Source: IMCC2047 sp041395865 (GTDB lineage: Bacteria > Pseudomonadota > Gammaproteobacteria > Pseudomonadales > IMCC2047). From it: a stretch of 64,000 nucleotides of DNA. The notes below the pieces were generated by a model, which was not told the origin of the DNA, made no database searches, and saw nothing but the letters and a program-made list of their open reading frames with translations. The DNA is taken from contig JAWKZQ010000003.1 in the NCBI GenBank assembly GCA_041395865.1, forward strand, positions 1-64,000. Reading direction: 5' to 3'. The translations under genes and the position numbers were made by a program. This document shows positions 1 to 9,182 of the stretch, one piece after another. Position 1 is the first letter of the stretch; every line of letters begins with the position of its first letter.

Positions 1-1
1 C

Positions 2-784
2 AGCGGTTTTAACCGTAAGGTAAAGGATGCCATCAAGGCTGGTGAGCCGATCCCGGACCCCCTCTGGAAAGCGGAAGAAAGCCTTGAGGAAAGCGCGCCT
101 GAACTGAGCGTGTTGCCCTATATCGTGGTAGTGGTCGATGAATTTGCTGACATGATGATGATTGTCGGCAAGAAGGTCGAGGAACTGATTGCACGGATTG
201 CCCAGAAGGCGCGTGCGGCAGGTATTCACCTGATTCTGGCAACGCAACGGCCATCGGTGGATGTTATTACCGGCCTGATCAAGGCGAACGTGCCGACGCG
301 TATTGCTTTCCAGGTATCGTCGAAAATTGACTCGCGCACCATCCTCGACCAGGGCGGTGCCGAACAGCTGTTGGGGCACGGTGATATGCTTTTCCTGCCG
401 CCAGGCGCCGGTGTGCCCGTGCGGGTACACGGGGCCTTTGTGGCCGATGAAGAGGTTCACCGTGTGGTTAATGACTGGGTCCAGCGGGGTGAGCCTGAAT
501 ATATCGATGAGGTACTGGAAGGCCCTTCAGAAGCGGCGATGATGCCCGGCTATAACGGTTCCGACGAAGGAGACGATGCCGAGCAGGACGAACTTTACGA
601 CCAGGCGGTCCAGTTCGTCACCGAAAGCCGCCGCGCCTCTATTTCAGCCGTGCAGCGCAAGCTGAAAATTGGTTACAACCGGGCTGCACGCATGATTGAG
701 TCGATGGAGGCTGCTGGTGTGGTGTCCGAAATGAGCAGTAACGGCAGCCGCGAGGTGATTGCCCCTGCACCCGTTAGAGATTAG
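2..784 (+). CDS. ftsK: DNA translocase FtsK, C-terminal part (5' end outside window)
   Basis: This is the last 260 residues of the septal DNA translocase that pumps chromosome dimers to dif for XerCD resolution. The frame is open from the window edge. A Walker B strand (VVVVDEFADMM) lies near fragment residue 42, followed by the LATQRPSVDVITGLIKANVP segment typical of the RecA-like motor. The last ~65 residues form the winged-helix gamma domain that reads KOPS sequences (AVQFVTESRRASISAVQRKL onward). The N-terminal membrane segments and Walker A lie upstream of the window. The downstream order lolA-rarA-crcB-serS is the usual gammaproteobacterial arrangement. Identification is secure; only the missing 5' end is unknown. 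Confidence 0.97.
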   Translation, partial: SGFNRKVKDAIKAGEPIPDPLWKAEESLEESAPELSVLPYIVVVVDEFADMMMIVGKKVEELIARIAQKARAAGIHLILATQRPSVDVITGLIKANVPTRIAFQVSSKIDSRTILDQGGAEQLLGHGDMLFLPPGAGVPVRVHGAFVADEEVHRVVNDWVQRGEPEYIDEVLEGPSEAAMMPGYNGSDEGDDAEQDELYDQAVQFVTESRRASISAVQRKLKIGYNRAARMIESMEAAGVVSEMSSNGSREVIAPAPVRD

Positions 785-805
785 TAATCGTTGGTTGAGG
801 GTCTC

Positions 806-1435
806 GTGAAAAAAATCCTTTCATTCATGTTCTGCGGCTTGTTGTTGCTGGCCGCTAATATCGCCCAGGCCGACCTTTCGGCGTCAAAGGCGCTGGCTGA
901 CCGTTTGGCTGGTATGCAATCCTTTCGGGCTGACTTTCTGCAAACGGTTTTGGACGGGCAGGGCAATAACCTGCAAACTACCCGCGGTGAAATGGCGGTT
1001 CAACGCCCTGGTCATTTTTATTGGCGGGCGGAGCCCCCCCTGGAGCAGCTGGTCGTATCCGACGGCGAACAGCTGTGGTCTTACGATCCTGACCTGGAGC
1101 AAGTCACCGTTCAGGCAATGGACCAGCGCCTGACCCAGACTCCTGCACTCCTGCTCAGTGGGGAGGTCAAGGATTTGGCCGACAGCTACGAAGTCACCCA
1201 GTTTGAAATTAGCGATCAGGTGCAGCAGTTTCACCTGCGACCCAAAAACCCCGATAGTTTGTTCGAGAACCTGCGCCTGACATTTTCCGGCGAAACATTG
1301 GTGCAAATGCACTTTCTGGATTCCCTGGGGCAACGCTCCAGCCTGGAATTTGAAAACGTAAAAATCAATCCGACGCTCGATGAAGCCCTGTTCCGGTTTA
1401 CTCCGCCGCATGGTGTCGACGTCATTCATCAATAA
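806..1435 (+). CDS. lolA: Outer-membrane lipoprotein carrier protein LolA
   Basis: LolA is the periplasmic chaperone that carries lipoproteins from LolCDE in the inner membrane to LolB. I chose the GTG at 806 because a GAGG ribosome-binding site sits 5 nt upstream (797-800) and it yields a clean signal peptide (MKKILSFMFCGLLLLAANIAQA, then Asp23). The in-frame TTG at 791 is less likely. The mature part has the LolA pattern: FRADFLQTV near the start, GHFYWRAEPPLEQLVVSDG, and the WSYDPDLEQVTVQ strand. It starts 21 nt after ftsK. The length, 209 residues, is normal for the family. Confidence 0.95.
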   Translation: MKKILSFMFCGLLLLAANIAQADLSASKALADRLAGMQSFRADFLQTVLDGQGNNLQTTRGEMAVQRPGHFYWRAEPPLEQLVVSDGEQLWSYDPDLEQVTVQAMDQRLTQTPALLLSGEVKDLADSYEVTQFEISDQVQQFHLRPKNPDSLFENLRLTFSGETLVQMHFLDSLGQRSSLEFENVKINPTLDEALFRFTPPHGVDVIHQ

Positions 1436-1515
1436 ACCCACGGTTCCATTAGAGCAGCCCGCCGGGGTCTGTTATGATTCGGGCCTGAAATTTTATGGCT
1501 TCTTGACTCCTGCTT

Positions 1516-2850
1516 ATGGCTGACCTGTTTTCAACGCCCAGTTATGAACCGCTTGCGGCCCGCATGCGGCCACGGAGCCTGTCCGACTATATCGGACAGG
1601 AGCATATTTTGGCCCCCGGTAAAGCGCTTCGCACGGCATTGGAGGAGGGGATGCCTCACTCCATGGTGTTGTGGGGCCCACCCGGCGTCGGCAAGACCAC
1701 CCTGGCTAAGATGATCGCCGAGTTATCGGACGCCAACTTTGAGGTGCTCTCCGCTGTAATGGCGGGCGTTAAGGATATCCGCGCTGCGGTTGATCGCGCC
1801 AAGGCGGCACAGGCGCAATCCAGCCGTAAAACCCTGCTGTTTGTCGATGAGGTCCACCGCTTTAACAAGGCGCAACAGGATGCTTTCCTGCCCTACGTGG
1901 AAGATGGCACGGTTATTTTTATTGGTGCGACCACGGAAAACCCCTCTTTTGAGCTGAATAATGCCCTGTTATCGCGGGTACGCGTTTATGTGCTGCGCTC
2001 CCTTGATGAGGCGAGCCTGGTTAATCTGCTGCAACGGGCATTGAGCGAACCTGAAAAGGGGTATGGCAAACGCGATATTCAGATCGATTCGGATATGCTG
2101 GCCAATATCGCCCGTGCCGCTGACGGTGATGCGCGCAGGGCCTTGAACCTGCTGGAAATAGCCGTTGACCTTGGTGAGCAACAGGGCGATCAGACACGCG
2201 TCACCGATGCGACCCTTTCGGAGGTGCTGCAGGAAAGTACGCGCCGCTTCGATAAGGGCGGTGATGTTTTTTATGAGCAGATTTCCGCCCTGCATAAGGC
2301 GGTAAGAGGCTCGTCGCCGGATGCTGCGCTTTACTGGTGTATGCGTATGCTGGACGGCGGCTGCGACCCGATTTATATTGCGCGCCGCGTCCTGCGCATG
2401 GCCAGTGAGGATATTGGCAACGCGGATCCGCGCGCGCTGGATATCGCCTTGAGTGCCTGGCAGTCCTTCGAGCGCCTGGGAAGCCCGGAGGGCGAATTGG
2501 CTATCGCTCAGGCGGTGGTCTATCTGGCCTGTGCAGCCAAGAGCAACGCGGTGTATCAAGCCTATAATACGGTGAAGGCTGAGGTGAAAAGCAGCCCCAG
2601 TTATGAGGTGCCGAATCACCTGCGCAATGCCCCAACCCAGCTGATGAAAGACATGGATTATGGCATGGAATATCGGTATGCTCACAACGAGCCAAATGGC
2701 TACGCGGCGGGTGAAAACTATATGCCTGAACCCCTGCATGATCGGCACTATTATGTTCCCGTTGAACGGGGGCTCGAGACCAAAATCAAGCAAAAGCTGG
2801 ATTACCTGCGTGAGCTGGATAAAAACAGTCGTCAGAAACGTTATAAATAA
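1516..2850 (+). CDS. rarA: Replication-associated recombination ATPase RarA (MgsA)
   Basis: RarA is an AAA+ ATPase related to clamp loaders that acts at stalled replication forks. Walker A GPPGVGKT is at residues 54-61, Walker B LLFVDE at 107-112, and the GATTENPSFEL sensor segment at 137-147. The C-terminal MgsA tetramerisation region includes DGDARRALNLLE and the NAVYQAYNTVKAEVKS segment. The 444-residue length is normal. The ATG at 1516 follows a short, featureless 80 bp gap after lolA. It is part of the ftsK-lolA-rarA-crcB-serS series, all on the plus strand. Confidence 0.96.
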   Translation: MADLFSTPSYEPLAARMRPRSLSDYIGQEHILAPGKALRTALEEGMPHSMVLWGPPGVGKTTLAKMIAELSDANFEVLSAVMAGVKDIRAAVDRAKAAQAQSSRKTLLFVDEVHRFNKAQQDAFLPYVEDGTVIFIGATTENPSFELNNALLSRVRVYVLRSLDEASLVNLLQRALSEPEKGYGKRDIQIDSDMLANIARAADGDARRALNLLEIAVDLGEQQGDQTRVTDATLSEVLQESTRRFDKGGDVFYEQISALHKAVRGSSPDAALYWCMRMLDGGCDPIYIARRVLRMASEDIGNADPRALDIALSAWQSFERLGSPEGELAIAQAVVYLACAAKSNAVYQAYNTVKAEVKSSPSYEVPNHLRNAPTQLMKDMDYGMEYRYAHNEPNGYAAGENYMPEPLHDRHYYVPVERGLETKIKQKLDYLRELDKNSRQKRYK

Positions 2851-2874
2851 CCGTACGATGAGAGGAAGCAGCCG

Positions 2875-3252
2875 GTGAACCAGGTGATTGCTGTCGCTGT
2901 GGGCGGGGCACTCGGTGCGTTATCGCGCTATTGGATGGTCGGGCTGGTCTCTCGACTGTTAGCACGGAATTTCCCCTACGGAACCCTGACCGTCAATGTG
3001 ATCGGTTCGTTTCTCATTGGCATTGGTTACATCGTGATCGTGGAAAAGCTACATGTTGCAAGTGAGTGGCATGCTGTCCTGATGGTTGGTTTTGTTGGCG
3101 CTTTTACCACTTTTTCCACCTTTTCACTGGAAACGGTGAGCTTGTTGCAGGAGGGGCGCTTCACAGCGGCCCTGATCTATATTTTTAGCAGTGTGCTGGT
3201 TTGTTTGCTGGCCACGGCGGCGGGCATTGTTCTCGCAAAACAGTTTGTCTGA
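2875..3252 (+). CDS. crcB: Fluoride exporter CrcB (Fluc channel)
   Basis: CrcB/Fluc forms a dual-topology dimeric fluoride channel in the inner membrane. The 125-residue product has four hydrophobic segments and the family motifs GGALGALSRYW near the N-terminus, TLTVNVIGSFLIG, and GFVGAFTTFSTFSLET, which contains the phenylalanines and the polar track lining the pore. The start is GTG at 2875, with AGAGGAAG-like purines about 9 nt upstream. It lies between rarA and serS with gaps of about 24 nt, so it is probably co-transcribed. I saw no fluoride riboswitch upstream. Confidence 0.94.
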   Translation: MNQVIAVAVGGALGALSRYWMVGLVSRLLARNFPYGTLTVNVIGSFLIGIGYIVIVEKLHVASEWHAVLMVGFVGAFTTFSTFSLETVSLLQEGRFTAALIYIFSSVLVCLLATAAGIVLAKQFV

Positions 3253-3275
3253 AATTCTAAATTACGGAATCCCCC

Positions 3276-4556
3276 ATGTTAGATGCAAAACTTCTTCGCT
3301 CAGACCCTCAAGGGGTGGCGGACCTTCTCAAGAAAAAGAAATTTCAATTGGACGTGAAACGTGTTTGCGAGCTGGAAGCTCAACGCAAAGAGATTCAGAC
3401 CGAAACCGAGCAACTGCAGAATGACCGGAATTCCCGTTCCAAGAATATCGGCAAGGCAAAGGCGGCCGGTGAGGATATTGCGCCGTTGATTGCCGAAATG
3501 AATACACTGGGCGAGCGCCTGGATGCCGGCAAGGCTCAGCTGAACGAGGTGCAGGCCCAGCTCGACGATATCCTGAGTGGCGTTCCTAACCTGCCCCACG
3601 AGTCTGTGCCCGAGGGCGAGGATGAAGAGGACAACGTAACCGTGCTGACCTGGGGAGAGCCCCGCCAGTTTGATTTTGCCCCCAAAGACCATGTGGATGT
3701 CGGTGCCGGGCTAAACGGGCTTGATTTTGAAACGGCGGCCAAGCTGACCGGCTCCCGCTTTGCCACCATGAGCGGACAGGTGGCCCAGCTGCACCGAGCC
3801 CTGATTCAGTTTATGTTGAACCTGCATACGCAGGAGCACGGCTACGAAGAAGTGTACGTGCCCTACATTGTCAACAGCGAGACCCTCTATGGTACCGGGC
3901 AGCTTCCCAAATTTGCCGACGACCTGTTTAAGGTGTGTGCCGATAACGAGTGGTACCTGATTCCGACCGCCGAAGTGCCGGTTACCAATATTTTCCGTGG
4001 CGAAATTCTTGATCCGGCCCAGTTGCCGAAACGTTTTACTGCACACACGCCCTGCTTCCGTAGCGAAGCGGGCAGCTATGGCCGTGATACGCGCGGCATG
4101 ATCCGCCAGCACCAGTTTGAGAAGGTGGAGCTGGTGCACCTGGTTGAACCGGCCAAATCCTTTGAGGCGTTGGAGGAGTTGGTTGGGCATGCCGAAAAGG
4201 TACTGCAGCTGCTTAACCTGCCGTATCGTAAGGTTATTCTGTGCGGTGGCGACCTGGGTTTTTCGGCCACTAAAACCTATGACCTGGAGGTCTGGTTGCC
4301 GGGGCAGGATAAGTACCGTGAAATTTCCTCCTGCAGTAACTGCCTGGATTTTCAGGCGCGCCGCATGCAGTTGCGCTGGCGTAACCCCGAGACCGGCAAG
4401 CCTGAACTGCTGCATACCTTGAATGGTTCCGGATTGGCGGTGGGTCGTACCCTGGTGGCAATTCTTGAAAACTACCAGAATGCCGATGGGAGCGTGACAA
4501 TCCCGGATGCGTTGCGACCCTACATGAATAATGCCGACAAAATGACGGCTAGCTAA
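3276..4556 (+). CDS. serS: Seryl-tRNA synthetase
   Basis: SerS charges tRNA-Ser (and tRNA-Sec) with serine. The first ~100 residues form the long tRNA-binding coiled coil (LEAQRKEIQTETEQLQNDR). The class II catalytic core follows, with motif 2 around residue 260 (FRSEAGSYGRDTRGM) and motif 3 near residue 385 (GSGLAVGRT). The 426-residue length is standard. The ATG at 3276 is 23 nt after crcB. A cognate tRNA-Ser(TGA) gene is present in the window at 48570. Confidence 0.98.
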   Translation: MLDAKLLRSDPQGVADLLKKKKFQLDVKRVCELEAQRKEIQTETEQLQNDRNSRSKNIGKAKAAGEDIAPLIAEMNTLGERLDAGKAQLNEVQAQLDDILSGVPNLPHESVPEGEDEEDNVTVLTWGEPRQFDFAPKDHVDVGAGLNGLDFETAAKLTGSRFATMSGQVAQLHRALIQFMLNLHTQEHGYEEVYVPYIVNSETLYGTGQLPKFADDLFKVCADNEWYLIPTAEVPVTNIFRGEILDPAQLPKRFTAHTPCFRSEAGSYGRDTRGMIRQHQFEKVELVHLVEPAKSFEALEELVGHAEKVLQLLNLPYRKVILCGGDLGFSATKTYDLEVWLPGQDKYREISSCSNCLDFQARRMQLRWRNPETGKPELLHTLNGSGLAVGRTLVAILENYQNADGSVTIPDALRPYMNNADKMTAS

Positions 4557-4588
4557 CCTTAGGCAACTTCTCGGGCGACACCTTAGTT

Positions 4589-5992
4589 ATGGATTTCCTG
4601 CCAATTTTTTATGATCTCAAGGGCCAGCGCTGCCTGGTCGTCGGTGGCGGCGATGTCGCGTTGCGCAAGGCTGACTTGCTGGTACGTGCGGGGGCTTTGC
4701 TGCGAGTTGTGTCGCCGGAGCTTTGCGATGAGCTTGACGAGCTGATTCGGCAAAGTGGCGGGGAGTATATCTGTTCGATATATAGCCCGGACTACTTGTC
4801 CGATGTCGCTCTGGTTATTGCGGCAACGGATGATCCTGCGGTTAACGTCAGCGTTTCCGAACATGCCAAACAGCAGGGTCTGCCTATTAATGTGGTGGAT
4901 CACCCGGACCTCAGCAGCTTTATCTTCCCGGCTGTGATTGATCGTTCGCCGGTGGTGGTTGCGGTTTCCAGCGGCGGGCAATCACCGGTGTTGGCGCGCC
5001 TGTTACGAGGCAAGTTGGAGTCCATGATTCCGGCCAGTTACGGCCGCTTGGCCAGGCTGGTTGGCAGTTTCCGGGAGCAGGTTAAGGAACGCTTCGGAAC
5101 CATCAACGAACGGCGCGGTTTCTGGGAGTTTGTTCTGCAGGGGCCGGTCGCCGAGATGGTTTTTGCGGGCAAGGAAGACAAGGCCGAGGAGTTGCTTGAA
5201 AGCGCCCTGGCAGCCGCCGATGGCGAGCAGTCAGGTGTCGGTGAAGTCTACCTGGTCGGCGGCGGACCCGGAGACCCGGATCTTTTGACCTTCAAGGCAT
5301 TACGCCTGATGCAGCAGGCCGATGTGGTGGTTTATGACCGATTGGTGTCGCCGCAGGTGATGGACCTGTGTCGCCGTGATGCCGACCGTGTATATGTCGG
5401 CAAGGCCAGGAAGAACCATGCTCTGCCGCAGGAGGAAATTAATCACCTGTTGGTTAAGTTGGCGAAGGAAGGTAAGCGGGTGTTGCGACTGAAGGGAGGG
5501 GACCCTTTCATCTTTGGCCGCGGCGGTGAAGAAATTGATCAGTTGATGGCACAGGATATTCCTTTCCAGGTGGTGCCGGGAATTACTTCCGCTTCCGGGT
5601 GTGCCGCTTATGCAGGGATTCCCCTGACGCATCGCGACTATGCGCAGTCGGTTCGTTTTGTAACTGGGCACCTCAAGGATGACAGTTGTGATTTGCCCTG
5701 GCACGAACTGGTACATGATCATCAAACGCTGGTCATCTACATGGGGCTGATCAGCCTGGTGCAAATCTGTGAACGCTTGATTGAGCATGGCATGGCAGCG
5801 GATATGCCCATTGCCGTGATTGAGAAGGGAACGCAACCGGATCAGCGGGTCATTAGCGGTACGCTGGAGAGCATTGCCGAGCGGGTTGCGCAGGCAGAGG
5901 TAAATCCGCCGGCGCTCATCATCGTTGGCAAGGTGGTTACCCTGCGCGAGCGCCTGGATTGGTACAGCAAACCGCAGGCCGAGCCGTCATGA
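4589..5992 (+). CDS. cysG: Siroheme synthase CysG (trifunctional)
   Basis: CysG converts uroporphyrinogen III to siroheme, the cofactor of sulfite and nitrite reductases. The N-terminal third is the precorrin-2 dehydrogenase/ferrochelatase with the Rossmann motif LVVGGGDVALRKADLL near residue 15. The SUMT methyltransferase domain starts around residue 220 (VYLVGGGPGDPDLLTFKA) and carries VLRLKGGDPFIFGRGGEE. All three activities are therefore expected. Length 467 is typical of enterobacterial-type CysG. It follows serS by 32 nt on the same strand. Confidence 0.96.
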   Translation: MDFLPIFYDLKGQRCLVVGGGDVALRKADLLVRAGALLRVVSPELCDELDELIRQSGGEYICSIYSPDYLSDVALVIAATDDPAVNVSVSEHAKQQGLPINVVDHPDLSSFIFPAVIDRSPVVVAVSSGGQSPVLARLLRGKLESMIPASYGRLARLVGSFREQVKERFGTINERRGFWEFVLQGPVAEMVFAGKEDKAEELLESALAAADGEQSGVGEVYLVGGGPGDPDLLTFKALRLMQQADVVVYDRLVSPQVMDLCRRDADRVYVGKARKNHALPQEEINHLLVKLAKEGKRVLRLKGGDPFIFGRGGEEIDQLMAQDIPFQVVPGITSASGCAAYAGIPLTHRDYAQSVRFVTGHLKDDSCDLPWHELVHDHQTLVIYMGLISLVQICERLIEHGMAADMPIAVIEKGTQPDQRVISGTLESIAERVAQAEVNPPALIIVGKVVTLRERLDWYSKPQAEPS

Positions 5993-6034
5993 TGGACTTG
6001 GCTCTGCAGCCATAAAGCACCGGCGGCTCAGCCC

Positions 6035-6244
6035 TTAATCTGAGCCGAGCATTACATCGGATGCCTTGATGACGGCATAAGCTTCCCCGCCGACCCGGAT
6101 GCCCAGGTTTTCACAGGATTTGTTGGTGATGATGGAGGTAATTGCCACTCCGTCACCAATCTCGATGGTGACTTCGCTATTCACGGCACCTGTGGCAATG
6201 GAGCGGACCGTTCCCTTAAGAACGTTGCGGGCACTTAGTTTCAT
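6035..6244 (-). CDS. Small TOBE-domain molybdate/tungstate-binding protein (Mop-like)
   Basis: This 69-residue protein is a single TOBE (Mop) domain, the module that binds molybdate or tungstate oxyanions in molbindins and at the ends of ModE and ModC. The start KLSARNVLKGTVRSI and the GVAITSIITNKSCENLGI segment match the family. I took ATG 6244 as the start because GAGGAGG lies 6 nt upstream; an in-frame ATG 42 nt further upstream lacks a good site. It stands alone, convergent with cysG, with no ModABC genes nearby. An 8 bp inverted repeat (6024-6031/6040-6047) overlaps its stop codon and could stop transcription, but has no clear T run. Confidence 0.85.
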   Translation of the reverse strand: MKLSARNVLKGTVRSIATGAVNSEVTIEIGDGVAITSIITNKSCENLGIRVGGEAYAVIKASDVMLGSD

Positions 6245-6411
6245 CTGATGCCTCCTCGAAGCATTGACGGTTGGCAGGCCTATCATAGACCTTTTATTTC
6301 CCCAGTAAAATATCCCGGTTTACGCCGCCGGCGATTGTCGCTGTTTTGTCATATTCCTCCCTTATGCTTTGCCGTCAATAAGGCGTGTCAAAGGCACCGA
6401 GGAAGGCCCTC

Positions 6412-8118
6412 ATGATTTCTATTGAAAATGTTGTTGCTGAAAACTTTCCGTCACTGCAACGTAAAAGTCCGAAAATCAAACGACCCCTGCTGGCAATGTT
6501 GAGATACCTCTGCCACGAACGGGAGTTTCACTGGTTTGAGGAAAAATACCCGAATCTCAGCGGGTTTGATTTTGTTGACCAGGTGCTTGAGCATTTTGAC
6601 TTTAGTTACAGTGTCAGCAGCCGCGATAAACAGCGTATCCCGGCAACCGGTAGCCTGGTGATTGTTTCAAACCATCCGATTGGCAGCCTTGACGGGTTGG
6701 CTCTGTTGCAGATGGTCGGGGAGGTTCGCCGCGATGTGAAAGTGGTCGCCAACGAGCTGTTGTCATCGATTCAGCCGCTGCAAAAACTGCTCCTGCCCGT
6801 CGATAACATGAATCAGCGTACCCGACGCAAAAACCTTAAAGCGATTGAACAGCACTTGGAACAACAGGGGGCTGTGGTGATTTTCCCGGCCGGAAAGGTC
6901 TCGCGAATCAGCCCCATGGGTGTGCGCGACAGCCGCTGGAGAAACGGTTTTCTACGGTTTGCCGAAAAATTCAAGGCGCCGGTTGTCCCGGTGTTTGTGG
7001 ATGCTCGAAATTCGGCTTTTTTCTACAGTTTGTCTTTCCTGGGGCAGCCGCTGGCATCTCTGTGGCTGGTCCGTGAGATGTTCAAACAGGCGCGCCGCGA
7101 TATCCGTATTCATATCGGCAAGCCAATTGGTTACGAAACCTACAATAAACTGCCCTTTGATTCTTCCGCCAAGGCCAAACTGTTCAAGAAACACGTTTAC
7201 AAGCTGGCTAAGAACTCAACGCATGTGCATTTGAGGGACAGCCTGGAAACGATTGCTCACCCTGAAAACCGCCAGCTTTTGCGCGATGAAATCCGCCAGT
7301 GCGAACTGTTGGGCAGTACCGGCGATAACAAGCAGATTTACCTCTATAACTTCGATGGCGATTCTGCCGTCATGCGCGAAATTGCCCGGCTGCGCGAACT
7401 GAGTTTTCGTGCCGTGGGCGAGGGCAGCGGTAAACGTCGCGACTGGGATCGTTACGACAGTTACTACGACCATATTATTCTCTGGGACGAAGAGGCTCTG
7501 GAACTGGTGGGCGCCTATCGTATGGTGAAAACGGCTGAAGTGATTGCGGAGCAGGGCGTTGAAGCGCTTTATACCCATACGCTCTTTGATTACCAGCCTG
7601 CCTCGAGACTCTACCTGGAAAAAGGGCTGGAGCTGGGGCGTAGCTTTGTGCAGCCTAAATATTGGGGTAAGCGCAGCCTGGACTACCTGTGGTTTGGTAT
7701 CGGGGCTTACCTGAACCGTTTTCCCGAGGTGCGTTATCTGCTGGGCCCGGTGAGTATCAGTAACAGTTTTCCAGAACTGGCCAAGGCGCGAATGACACAG
7801 TTTTATCGTCATTTCTTCCCGGCGCAGTCTGCCTGGGCGCTAGCAAGAAACCCCTACCAGCCAGCAATTGAAACAACGGGCGATTATCGGGAAGAGGATT
7901 ACCCGGAGGCTTTTTCCCGCCTGAAGCGTGATATGGCAACGCTTGGCGTTTCCGTGCCAACGCTATACAAGCAATATTCGGAAGTGTGTGAACCCGGCGG
8001 CGTTCAGTTTGTTGACTTCAATGTGGATGAGGAGTTTTCGGACTGTATCGATGGCCTGGTGACGGTGGATATCGCTTACCTGAAGGAATCACGCCGCAAG
8101 CGCTATCTGGGTAAATAG
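6412..8118 (+). CDS. OlsF-like double acyltransferase: PlsC-type domain fused to GNAT N-acyltransferase domain
   Basis: The 568-residue protein joins two acyltransferases. The first half has the PlsC-like motif NHPIGSLDG near residue 87 (hemolysin-type HX5D spacing) and a later FPAGKVSR motif. The second half, from about residue 310, resembles the OlsB/autoinducer-synthase fold (EIARLRELSFRAVGEGSG, then ELVGAYRM). This order is that of OlsF, which makes ornithine lipids by N-acylating ornithine and then O-acylating the product; that assignment is by architecture only. ATG 6412 is chosen for the GAGGAAGG site 5 nt upstream; a GTG at 6385 is in frame but has no site. It converges on the glycosyltransferase gene, 6 nt away. 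Confidence 0.8.
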   Translation: MISIENVVAENFPSLQRKSPKIKRPLLAMLRYLCHEREFHWFEEKYPNLSGFDFVDQVLEHFDFSYSVSSRDKQRIPATGSLVIVSNHPIGSLDGLALLQMVGEVRRDVKVVANELLSSIQPLQKLLLPVDNMNQRTRRKNLKAIEQHLEQQGAVVIFPAGKVSRISPMGVRDSRWRNGFLRFAEKFKAPVVPVFVDARNSAFFYSLSFLGQPLASLWLVREMFKQARRDIRIHIGKPIGYETYNKLPFDSSAKAKLFKKHVYKLAKNSTHVHLRDSLETIAHPENRQLLRDEIRQCELLGSTGDNKQIYLYNFDGDSAVMREIARLRELSFRAVGEGSGKRRDWDRYDSYYDHIILWDEEALELVGAYRMVKTAEVIAEQGVEALYTHTLFDYQPASRLYLEKGLELGRSFVQPKYWGKRSLDYLWFGIGAYLNRFPEVRYLLGPVSISNSFPELAKARMTQFYRHFFPAQSAWALARNPYQPAIETTGDYREEDYPEAFSRLKRDMATLGVSVPTLYKQYSEVCEPGGVQFVDFNVDEEFSDCIDGLVTVDIAYLKESRRKRYLGK

Positions 8119-8124
8119 GAAGAA

Positions 8125-9156
8125 TCAGGCCCAGAGCCGGGTTCGTAGGGCCTGTAGGGAGGATTGTTCCCAATGGCCCGCTAATACCCATTCCACAATA
8201 GCGGCCGCTACATCGGGGTAGGGGTGCTGCGTCGGTTTCTTTGATTGCTCAAGCCAGTCCTGGATTTTGCCTTGGTCCAGCGTTGTGATCACCTGTCCGA
8301 GACCGAGCTGCTCGAGGGCGGCGGCATTGGAGAGTTGCTCCATTTGTCCGCTCAAGGGTTTGGTGAGAACTGGTAGCCCCATGTGCAAACATTCGGAGAT
8401 GAGTGCAAAACCGCTGTTGCAGATGACTCCCCGTGCGCCGGCGAGGTCGCTCCTGAAACCCTCCAGGCAGTTTTTCCTGAGTTTCGTGTTGCCCTGCTCA
8501 CTGTCGGTGAGTGTAGGGGCATACTGGATGAAATGATGCCCCGGAAACTGGTTTAAGAGTTCCGTAACCTGTTGCTGGTCTTCCAGGGGCAAATAGACCA
8601 GACGGTAATTTTGCTCCGATGGTTTTGCTCTCAGCTTCGTGTCGATGATGGGGGGTAATATGGCGTGCCCAAAGTGGTGCCAGTGCAAGCCAATACCCAT
8701 TTTGACGGGGGCAAAGCGTTTCATGATCAGTTGTGTTGCCGGATTCTGCCCGCGCATGGGGATCGGGTAGTCAAAGGCGTACTGGTGGCCGATGCCGATA
8801 CAGGTTTTTCCCGCCAGCTTTGCGGCCCAGGCGGTAATGGGTTCAAAATCGGTGAGAACCAGGTCGTACGCCGATACATCCAGCTGGCGTACGTCTTTTA
8901 TAAACTGGAGCGGGTTGTTGTCGAAGACCGTTTGCAGGTATTTCACCTTGCCGGCCTCGGTGGTAAAGGTGAGGCCCCGGCGGTGCAGGTAATTCCCAAA
9001 ATCCTGCATGTCGAAATAGCGGTCAGCTTCGCGGCCCGAGAACAGGTAGGTTACATCGGCATTATAGTTGGCGAAGTGTTTGGCCATGATACGCGCACGG
9101 CTAATGTGGCCGTTACCCGTTCCTTGCACGCCATAAAGAATCTTTAACGAACTCAT
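8125..9156 (-). CDS. MJ1255/VC2487-family glycosyltransferase
   Basis: This 343-residue protein belongs to a GT-B-like family (MJ1255/VC2487 type). The N-terminus LKILYGVQGTGNGHISRA is the nucleotide-sugar-glycosyltransferase glycine loop, and the C-terminal half has the donor-site-like run ICNSGFALISECLHMGLPVL, resembling MurG-type enzymes. No membrane segments are evident. It follows the PAP2 phosphatase gene by 26 nt on the same strand, so the two may form an operon acting on a lipid-linked sugar. The acceptor and donor are unknown. Confidence 0.75.
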   Translation of the reverse strand: MSSLKILYGVQGTGNGHISRARIMAKHFANYNADVTYLFSGREADRYFDMQDFGNYLHRRGLTFTTEAGKVKYLQTVFDNNPLQFIKDVRQLDVSAYDLVLTDFEPITAWAAKLAGKTCIGIGHQYAFDYPIPMRGQNPATQLIMKRFAPVKMGIGLHWHHFGHAILPPIIDTKLRAKPSEQNYRLVYLPLEDQQQVTELLNQFPGHHFIQYAPTLTDSEQGNTKLRKNCLEGFRSDLAGARGVICNSGFALISECLHMGLPVLTKPLSGQMEQLSNAAALEQLGLGQVITTLDQGKIQDWLEQSKKPTQHPYPDVAAAIVEWVLAGHWEQSSLQALRTRLWA

Positions 9157-9182
9157 AGGATGTAGCGGTAAAAGTGTTGCTA

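Noticed and set aside
884..1441. 185-codon open frame on the minus strand across lolA
   Set aside because: It is antisense to a clear lolA gene, has no ribosome-binding site or family features, and follows lolA codon structure.
1969..2793. 274-codon open frame on the minus strand across rarA
   Set aside because: A shadow of the conserved rarA frame; the translation shows no recognisable domain.
2851..2874. Fluoride riboswitch before crcB
   Set aside because: Only 24 nt separate rarA and crcB; there is no room for the aptamer.
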